From the NCBI GenBank assembly GCA_019912315.1, contig JAIOJA010000006.1:24251-88250 (forward strand): a DNA stretch of 64,000 nt. Direction: 5' to 3'. This DNA is from Planctomycetota bacterium (GTDB lineage: Bacteria; Planctomycetota; UBA8742; UBA2392). Shown here in pieces: positions 58,166 to 64,000 of this stretch. How positions within the stretch are numbered: position 1 is the first letter of the stretch; each line of letters starts with the position of its first letter. The notes under the pieces were generated by a model, which was not told the origin of the DNA, did not search any database, and was given only the letters and a program-made list of their open reading frames with translations. The position numbers and the translations under genes were made by a program.

Positions 58166-60076
58166 ATGGCGGGAACGCCCCAAAATCCGGCAGGCTCCGG
58201 TCCATCTCGCAAGCCCACAACGGGTGTACGGTACGTTCGCAGTGTTGCCCTCGCGGGCGGTGCGCAGCAGCCCGGCGCCGATCCCAGTGTGAACGGGCGG
58301 CAGCGGTCGGTGGCGGCCCCCGCAGTCTCGGGGATGCCTTCGCGCTTGGGACGTGACGGCAAGCGAAAACGCCTGGGCGAGCTGCTGCTTGAAGCGGGCG
58401 TCATCGACGAAGACCAGCTTGAGCACGCGCTGAAGATCCACCGCCAGACCGGCAAGCAGCTCGGTCGCGTGCTCGTGGACACCAACCTCGTCGAAGAGAA
58501 CGAGTTGATCAAGTACCTCGCCATTAACCTTGGCGTCGAGTCGATCAACCTCAACGACGAAAACCTCCAGGTGCAAAGCGACGCGGTCCTCCAGATTCAG
58601 GAGCGCCAAGGGCGCCGGTTCAACCTGATCGCGTTTCGCCTTGACGACGACAAAGAGCTCCTGCACGTTGCCATGGCCAACCCGGCCGACGTGATTGCCA
58701 TCGACACCATTAAGTCGCTGACCGGCAAAAGCGTGAAGGTGTACATCGGCTCGCGCATCGCCATTGCGGACGCGATCGACAAGCACTACGCGCAGCAGTA
58801 CAGCCTCGACCAGATGGGCGAAGACCTGAAAAGCGTCGACGCCGAATTTGTCGAGGATTTGGATGACGACCTCGGGCTAGATAACGACGCGATCGATGCC
58901 GCAAGCAACGCCCCGGTCGTGAAGTACGTCAACGCCACGCTCATGGAAGCCGTTCGCCAGCGAGCCAGCGACATTCACTTTGAGCCCTTCGAGCGCGAAG
59001 TGGCCGTCCGCTTCCGCATTGACGGTGCGCTACGCGAAGTAACCGCGCCGCCCAAGCGCCTGATCAACGCGGTGGTCAGCCGTATCAAGATCATCAGCGG
59101 CCTCGATATTGCAGAGCGCCGCCTGCCCCAGGACGGTCGCGCCAAGCTGAAACTCGGCGACCGTGTAGTAGACATGCGCGTTTCGACCCTGCCTGTCGTC
59201 CACGGCGAAAAGGTCGTGATGCGAATCCTGGACAAGTCCGCCACGTCCATGGACATCGACAGCCTCGGCTTCGACCCGATGACACTCAAGGAAATGAAGC
59301 GAGTGCTTCAGACCCCGCACGGCGTCATCGTGCTGACCGGCCCCACGGGCTCAGGCAAGACCACCACGCTGTACAGTTTCCTGAAGCACGTTTACTCGCC
59401 CGAAATCAACATCGTCACCGTGGAAGACCCGGTCGAATACCAGTTGCCGGGCATCAATCAGGTGCAGGTGCGCGCGAACATCGGCATGACTTTCGCCGCC
59501 GCCCTGCGAAGCATTCTGCGACAGGACCCGGACGTCGTGATGATCGGCGAGATGCGAGACCAGGAGACGCTCGAGATCGCCGTGCGTGCAGCGTTGACCG
59601 GTCACTTAGTGTTCAGCACGATCCACACAAACACCGCCGTCGCTACCGTTACTCGTATGGCGGACATGGGGCTGGCGCGCTACATGATCACAAGCTCGCT
59701 GATCTGCGCGATTTCGCAGCGCCTGATCCGCATGATCTGCCCGAAGTGCAAAGAGCCCTACACGCCAAGCCCGGCCCTGCAAAATCAGTTGGCCCAGAGC
59801 TTCCGGCAGCCCAGTGTCGAAATTGACCTGTGGCGCGGGCAGGGGTGCGGCTTCTGCAACAACAGCGGCTATAAGGGGCGCCTCGCGGTACACGAATACA
59901 TGACCATGACGCCGAAGCTGCGCGAAATGATCATCGCCGAGCGCCCGGAAACCGAGCTTGAGGAAGAGTGCCAGAAGAACGGCATGAGAACTCTACGTCA
60001 GAGTTGCTTCATGAAACTGCTGGACGGGCTGACGACCGTTGAAGAAGCAGTCAGTCTGTTCTACGAAGACCACTAG
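58166..60076 (+). CDS. pilB: Type IV pilus assembly / type II secretion ATPase PilB (GspE family)
   Basis: 636 residues. A basic N-terminal tail (1-65) precedes an MshEN-type domain (about 68-200, LGELLLEAGVIDEDQLEHAL, then GKQLGRVLV). Walker A GPTGSGKTTTLYS is near residue 391, Walker B VVMIGEMRDQETLEIA near 456, and a zinc site of two CxxC pairs at about 526 and 561 (CPKC, CGFC). The enzyme powers pilus extension. MshEN domains can bind c-di-GMP, so regulation by that messenger is possible. pilT follows 86 bp downstream. Confidence 0.9.
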   Translation: MAGTPQNPAGSGPSRKPTTGVRYVRSVALAGGAQQPGADPSVNGRQRSVAAPAVSGMPSRLGRDGKRKRLGELLLEAGVIDEDQLEHALKIHRQTGKQLGRVLVDTNLVEENELIKYLAINLGVESINLNDENLQVQSDAVLQIQERQGRRFNLIAFRLDDDKELLHVAMANPADVIAIDTIKSLTGKSVKVYIGSRIAIADAIDKHYAQQYSLDQMGEDLKSVDAEFVEDLDDDLGLDNDAIDAASNAPVVKYVNATLMEAVRQRASDIHFEPFEREVAVRFRIDGALREVTAPPKRLINAVVSRIKIISGLDIAERRLPQDGRAKLKLGDRVVDMRVSTLPVVHGEKVVMRILDKSATSMDIDSLGFDPMTLKEMKRVLQTPHGVIVLTGPTGSGKTTTLYSFLKHVYSPEINIVTVEDPVEYQLPGINQVQVRANIGMTFAAALRSILRQDPDVVMIGEMRDQETLEIAVRAALTGHLVFSTIHTNTAVATVTRMADMGLARYMITSSLICAISQRLIRMICPKCKEPYTPSPALQNQLAQSFRQPSVEIDLWRGQGCGFCNNSGYKGRLAVHEYMTMTPKLREMIIAERPETELEEECQKNGMRTLRQSCFMKLLDGLTTVEEAVSLFYEDH

Positions 60077-60110
60077 GCGGGTGACAGTTCGCGGGTGGCA
60101 GGCGTCAGGA

Positions 60111-60160
60111 ACATTCCTGAAACCTGAAACCTGAAACCTGATCCCCGCCCCAAAGGGGCA
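60111..60160. repeat. CTGAAAC tandem repeat and small hairpin between pilB and pilT
   Basis: A 7-bp unit CTGAAAC repeats three times and a partial fourth (about 60117-60141). GCCCC-AAA-GGGGC (about 60147-60159) follows, three bases before the pilT ATG. The hairpin could mask the pilT ribosome site. Confidence 0.5.
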
Positions 60161-60162
60161 AG

Positions 60163-61305
60163 ATGTCCGGCCAGAGCTCAGTACGACTTGACGACCTGCT
60201 CGTCTTTACCCGCCGCGCCGAAGTATCCGACCTTCACTTGACTGTCGGCGTGCCGCCTGTGCTGCGCATTGACGGGCAGCTTCGCGCCATTGAAGGCTTC
60301 AAGCCGCTGATGCCCGCCGATACCCGCAGCCTGGCCATGGAGCTGCTGGATGAAGGGCAGATGGCAGTGCTCGAGGAAACCCGCGAGCTTGACCTGTCAT
60401 TCGGCCGCCGCGGCGCCGGGCGCTACCGCCTCAATGTGTACTGGCAACGCGGCAGTATCGGCCTGGCCATCCGCGTTATCCGCAGCACGATCCCGACCAT
60501 CGATGAGCTTGGGCTGCCGCAGGTCACCAAGCAGTTCGCCATGACCGACAAGGGGCTGCTGCTGGTGACGGGCCCCACGGGGTCGGGCAAATCGACGACC
60601 CTCGCGGCGATGATCCAGTACATCAATCAGAACGACTCCTGCCACATCATCACGGTCGAAGACCCTATTGAATACCTGTACCGCCATGAGCGCAGCATCA
60701 TCAACCAGCGCCAGATCGGCGACGACACGCTGGGCTTCGCCCCCGCCCTGCGCCACATTCTGCGCCAGGACCCGGACGTCATCCTGATCGGCGAAATGCG
60801 CGACCTTGAAACCATCGAGGCCGCCATGACCATGGCCGAGACCGGTCACCTGGTCTTCGCCACTCTGCACACGACGGACGCCGTGCAGACCATCAACCGT
60901 ATTGTGGACGTGTTTCCCACCAACCAGCAGCAGCAGGCGCGTGTGCAGCTTTCGTTCGTGCTGCTGGGCGTCGTCGCACAGCAGCTTCTGCCCCGGGTGA
61001 AGGGCGGGCGCGTGCTGGCCATGGAAATCCTGAAGGTGACGGCCGCCGCGCGCAACCTGGTGCGCGAGAACGAAGTCCACCAGATTTACACGATTCTCGA
61101 AACCGGCAGCCGCGAAGGCATGATCACCATGAACCAGTGGCTGTTCAACCTGTACACGCACGGCGAAATCAGCCGCGAAATCGCCCTCAACCGCAGCACC
61201 AATCCTGACCAGATGAAGCGCATGCTGCAACAGGGTGGGCGGCGCGGCGCAGGGGGCGGCACACAGGGCGCCACGGGCGGGGCCGCCGCGGCCATGCGCC
61301 CGTAG
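60163..61305 (+). CDS. pilT: Twitching motility ATPase PilT
   Basis: 380 residues. N-terminal PAS-like PilT domain (RRAEVSDLHLTVGVPPVLRIDG), Walker A GPTGSGKSTTLAA near residue 136, Walker B DVILIGEMRDLETIEAAM near 205, the HLVFATLHT box, and the AIRNLIRE-like stretch AARNLVRENEVHQI. PilT drives pilus retraction. A glycine-rich tail (GGRRGAGGGTQGATGG) is an extra feature. The stop is one base from the convergent ABC exporter gene at 61307. Confidence 0.93.
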   Translation: MSGQSSVRLDDLLVFTRRAEVSDLHLTVGVPPVLRIDGQLRAIEGFKPLMPADTRSLAMELLDEGQMAVLEETRELDLSFGRRGAGRYRLNVYWQRGSIGLAIRVIRSTIPTIDELGLPQVTKQFAMTDKGLLLVTGPTGSGKSTTLAAMIQYINQNDSCHIITVEDPIEYLYRHERSIINQRQIGDDTLGFAPALRHILRQDPDVILIGEMRDLETIEAAMTMAETGHLVFATLHTTDAVQTINRIVDVFPTNQQQQARVQLSFVLLGVVAQQLLPRVKGGRVLAMEILKVTAAARNLVRENEVHQIYTILETGSREGMITMNQWLFNLYTHGEISREIALNRSTNPDQMKRMLQQGGRRGAGGGTQGATGGAAAAMRP

Positions 61306-61306
61306 T

Positions 61307-63124
61307 TTATGCGAGCTCGGCCGCAAGTTGCTGGCGACGCGCGAGATCGGCGTACAGGCCGCCGCCGCTGCGCAACTCGGCGTCTGTGCCGCGCTCGGTG
61401 ATGCGCCCCTGATCAAGTACCATGATCTCGTCCGCGTGGGCCACCGTGCTGATGCGTTGGGCAATGATCACCGTCGAAATCGACCGCGTTTCGCTTTTCA
61501 GATTGCGCAGGATGCGCTCTTCAGTGTCCGTGTCCACGGCGCTCAGGCAGTCGTCAAGAATCAGAATTGTGGGCGTTGCCGCCAGGGCCCGCGCGATAGC
61601 GGCGCGCTGCTTCTGCCCGCCGGACAGGTTTACGCCGCGCTCGCCAAGCATGGTGTCGTAGCCGCCGGGCAGACTCAGAACTTCTTCCTCGAATTCGGCG
61701 ACCTTGACGGCGTTCCGGATGACCGCGTCACTCGAATTCCCGATTCCTGCCTTCCGAACAGCCAGCCCGATGTTGTTGGCAATCGTGTCACTGAACAGAA
61801 AACTGTCCTGCGGCACGTAGCCGATGAACCCGCGCAGTTTGTGCGGGTCATAGTCTTCGATGGGTCGGGCATCGATCAGGATGCGTCCCTCCGTGGGCGC
61901 AATCAATCGCAGCAGCAGGCTCGCGATTGTCGACTTGCCGCTGCCGACCTGCCCGACAATGCCCAGTGTCCGGCCTGGCTCGAGTTTGAAACTCACGTCC
62001 TCCAGCGCCAGCGGCAAGTCCGGCGCATAGCGCAGCTTGACGCTCTGGAACTCGATCTCGCCTTCGATGGCCTGCGGCACAAAGCCGCCGGGTACCTGCG
62101 CCGCGTCCGGCGGGGTCGCAATCAGCCTGTCAATCCGCTTCAGGCTGGCGCTGGCGCGCACAAACAGCATGGTCACCCAGCCAAGCGCGATCATCGGCCA
62201 GTACAGTTGCAGGTTGTAAAGAATGAAGGCCGCGAAGTCGCCCGCCGTAAAGCGCCCGCCCGCGATCTCGACCGCCCCGAAGTACAGAATGATCAGCACC
62301 CCCAGGCCGCTGAAACCCCAGATGCACGACTGGAACATGGCCTGGTTGCGCGCCTGGCCAAGCTTGTTCGCCAGGTACGTCTCGCCGTGATCCTGCAGCT
62401 CTTTGATCTCGAACTCTTCGCGGCTGAAGGCCTTCACCACGCGCGCGCCGGCAAAATTCTCCTGGGCGCGGGCGGACAGTTGCTCCAGGTCTTCCTGGCT
62501 GCGCAGGCTGTACTTGCGCACGCGCGGGTTAAACCAGATCGTCGCCGCGGTCAGCCCCACCAGCGGGATCAGCGCCAGCCACGTCAAAAGAGTGTTCAGA
62601 CTGAACATGATCAGCAGGCTCGCCGGAAACAGAAACATCGTGCCGCCGATGTACATGACCGCCGGGCCGATCATCATGCGCACGGCCTCAACGTCGCTGG
62701 TCATCAGCGACATGATTCCGCCACTGCGGGTCGTGTCAAACCAGCGCGCCGGCTGGTTTTGCAGGTGGGCGTACATTTTCTTCTTGAGGTTGTATTCGGT
62801 GCGGCGGCTGATACGGATCAGGTAGAAGCGCTTCATGAAGGTGAACACGCCCAGCAGCAGGGACAGCGCGACGACGACGCCCAGGCAGGTCAGCACGAAA
62901 TTCATGTCCTGGCGCATCTCGACCGGCAGGGCAGACAGGGCGAGTCGGCCGGCCAACCCTTCGTCGGTGTTGAAGCCCTGCGGCGAGGCCGCGTCAACGG
63001 ACAGCTTGATGTAGATGGGAATGATCGTCTGCACCAGCGAGCCCAGAATCAGCGTGACCATGCCGATCGCGAACCACCCCAGGTTGGCTTTGTACTGCTC
63101 GATGATGAAGCGAAGAGTGCGCAT
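61307..63124 (-). CDS. ABC transporter, fused permease and ATPase (exporter type)
   Basis: 605 residues. Six membrane helices over about 1-320 (FAIGMVTLILGSLVQTI, LTCLGVVVALSLLLGVFTF and others), then an ATPase domain with Walker A GQVGSGKSTIA near residue 385, signature LSGGQKQR, and Walker B ILILDDCLSAVD. This is the MsbA/MDR-like half-transporter layout, acting as a homodimer or heterodimer on lipids, drugs or peptides. In the Walker B the residue after LDD is Cys where Glu or Pro-Thr is usual (catalytic Glu replaced by Asp), as in the degenerate site of heterodimeric exporters. I chose ATG 63124; ATG 63139 is possible. No partner half is in the window. Confidence 0.85.
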   Translation of the reverse strand: MRTLRFIIEQYKANLGWFAIGMVTLILGSLVQTIIPIYIKLSVDAASPQGFNTDEGLAGRLALSALPVEMRQDMNFVLTCLGVVVALSLLLGVFTFMKRFYLIRISRRTEYNLKKKMYAHLQNQPARWFDTTRSGGIMSLMTSDVEAVRMMIGPAVMYIGGTMFLFPASLLIMFSLNTLLTWLALIPLVGLTAATIWFNPRVRKYSLRSQEDLEQLSARAQENFAGARVVKAFSREEFEIKELQDHGETYLANKLGQARNQAMFQSCIWGFSGLGVLIILYFGAVEIAGGRFTAGDFAAFILYNLQLYWPMIALGWVTMLFVRASASLKRIDRLIATPPDAAQVPGGFVPQAIEGEIEFQSVKLRYAPDLPLALEDVSFKLEPGRTLGIVGQVGSGKSTIASLLLRLIAPTEGRILIDARPIEDYDPHKLRGFIGYVPQDSFLFSDTIANNIGLAVRKAGIGNSSDAVIRNAVKVAEFEEEVLSLPGGYDTMLGERGVNLSGGQKQRAAIARALAATPTILILDDCLSAVDTDTEERILRNLKSETRSISTVIIAQRISTVAHADEIMVLDQGRITERGTDAELRSGGGLYADLARRQQLAAELA

Positions 63125-63242
63125 GGGCTCCTGGCGCAAAGCCTAGCTTGCAAACAGGCAAGAATAAGCGCCTATTCCCCCGAAGGTAGAAGCAGTTTCT
63201 AAACGTTGAAGTAGGCGCTTAACGCTTGCCGATACAGTCGGC

Positions 63243-64000
63243 ATGGAACTTACTGACGCGCAATGGGCCCTTCTGGAGCCCCTCAATCCCGTTCCCGTGC
63301 GGCGGGCCGACGGCAAGGGCCGTCCGTCCCACGCGCCCAGACCCGTCCTCAACGGCATCCTCTGGATTCTCCAGACCGGCGCCCGCTGGAAGGACTTGCC
63401 CTCGCACTTCCCGCCGTATCCCACCTGCCATCGCTGGTTCCAGAAGTGGCAGAAGGCCGGCGTCTTCACGAAGATTCTGCAAGTCCTCGCAGAGAACCTG
63501 CTGGAGCGCGGCGGCGTCGACGTGCGTGAGTGCTTCATCGACGGCAGCTTCGCCAGTGCAAAAAAAAAGGGTCCTGACGTTGGGAAAACAAAGCGCGGGA
63601 AGGGGACGAAGATCGTGGCAGTTACAGACAGCCACGGTCTTCCTGTCGCCATTAGCACAGCAAGCGCTTCGCCCCACGAAGTGAAGCTGGTGGAGCAGAC
63701 TCTCGATGCCTCGCACATCCCCTTCGCGCCGGACAAGCTGATCGGCGCCAAGGCCTACGACAGCGATGGGCTGGATGCGAGGCTGGCAGAGAAGTACGGC
63801 ACTGAGATGATCGCGCCGAACCGGGCGAGAAGGAAGAAGACACAGGATGCCCGGAAGCTGCCTGGCTACCGCCGAAGATGGACAGTCGAGCGCCTGTTCG
63901 CCTGGCTTCAGAACTTCCGCAGACTCGTGACACGCTGGGATTACCATGCCGCCAACTTCCTTGCCTTCGTGCAGCTTGGGTGCATCATCATCCTGTTGCG
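63243..64000 (+). CDS. IS5-family transposase, 3' end cut by window edge
   Basis: At least 252 residues in one uninterrupted frame, with no stop before position 64000. N-terminal DUF4096-like region ([34 protein letters not shown]) and a DDE domain: first Asp in [14 protein letters not shown], second Asp in [10 protein letters not shown], Glu in [18 protein letters not shown] run of nine A at 63560-63568 lies in the frame; many IS5-group elements use such a run for programmed frameshifting, but here one frame covers both halves. An inverted repeat (AAGCGCCTA 63166-63174, TAGGCGCTT 63212-63220) lies upstream and may belong to the left end. Confidence 0.9.
   Translation, partial: MELTDAQWALLEPLNPVPVRRADGKGRPSHAPRPVLNGILWILQTGARWKDLPSHFPPYPTCHRWFQKWQKAGVFTKILQVLAENLLERGGVDVRECFIDGSFASAKKKGPDVGKTKRGKGTKIVAVTDSHGLPVAISTASASPHEVKLVEQTLDASHIPFAPDKLIGAKAYDSDGLDARLAEKYGTEMIAPNRARRKKTQDARKLPGYRRRWTVERLFAWLQNFRRLVTRWDYHAANFLAFVQLGCIIILL

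Noticed and set aside
61235..63202. 655-residue open frame on the plus strand
   Set aside because: Antisense of a clear ABC exporter gene. Its His/Arg/Gln-rich composition is typical of shadow frames.
63560..63568. A9 run in the IS5 transposase as a frameshift that breaks the gene
   Set aside because: The frame reads through the run and both sides keep the DDE motifs in one frame, so no frameshift is needed.

Overview
GC-rich window with long, tightly packed operons. It probably comes from an environmental Planctomycetota-like bacterium. That assignment is an inference from gene content: secreted squalene-cyclase-like repeat proteins, a Gly-Asp-Tyr repeat protein with a PDZ-like region, a multi-domain carboxypeptidase-regulatory-like surface protein, many TPR proteins and a PilB/PilT pair. 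There is no rRNA or other decisive marker, and Myxococcota or another deep Gram-negative lineage is not excluded. A lipoprotein-containing type VI secretion system (T6SS) shows the cell has two membranes. I saw no tRNA or rRNA gene and no CRISPR array.

Layout. 1-1025 (minus): the end of an Mrp/Mnh cation:proton antiporter operon (mnhE, mnhF, partial mnhG). 1405-6151 (plus): TPR protein, DinG-like helicase, RluA-type pseudouridine synthase. 6263-9207: a Ser/Arg- and Tyr/Gly-rich secreted TPR protein behind a hairpin with a T-run, then two small unknown proteins. 9312-12961: two paralogous secreted alpha/alpha-barrel-like proteins and an AmrS radical SAM enzyme. 12962-16392 (minus): a 1033-residue membrane-anchored beta-domain protein overlapping a small membrane protein. 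16506-18809: the Gly-Asp-Tyr repeat protein, whose first codons lie inside a palindromic repeat. 18813-19327 (minus): a ParE-type toxin broken by an amber stop, with an intact antitoxin. 19465-25145: a DUF6958-like protein, queA, a kbl operon with three small membrane proteins, an IS200-like (RAYT) transposase between mirrored hairpin triplets, and gltX.

25285-52745 (plus) is a near-complete T6SS locus: two FHA/TagH proteins, TssJ, TssK, TssL, TssM, TagF, TssA, TssB, TssC, Hcp, TssE, TssF, TssG, TssH, VgrG, then a DUF2169-pentapeptide protein, a second giant pentapeptide protein, a DUF3540 protein and a DUF4150 PAAR-like protein. TssJ/L/M form the envelope complex. TssA/E/F/G/K form the baseplate and TssB/C the contractile sheath. 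Hcp, VgrG and the PAAR-like protein form the tube and spike, and ClpV (TssH) recycles the sheath. No toxin or immunity gene is recognisable. A small PD-(D/E)XK-like GxxExxY gene bounded by 31-bp imperfect inverted repeats sits between tssA and tssB.

52819-61305: L-serine dehydratase, a receiver-like protein, a structured leader and an IPT/TIG-repeat surface protein with a C-terminal sorting-like tail, a TPR lipoprotein, and the type IV pilus ATPases PilB and PilT. 61307-63124 (minus): an ABC exporter. 63243-64000: an IS5-family transposase running off the right edge.

The most unusual points are the GxxExxY cassette inside the T6SS operon, the toxin-less pentapeptide spike module, the tandem TagH pair with a degenerate second FHA domain, the mirrored RAYT hairpins, the amber-truncated ParE, the palindrome that supplies a signal peptide, and a DinG-like helicase lacking one of its four iron-sulfur cysteines.
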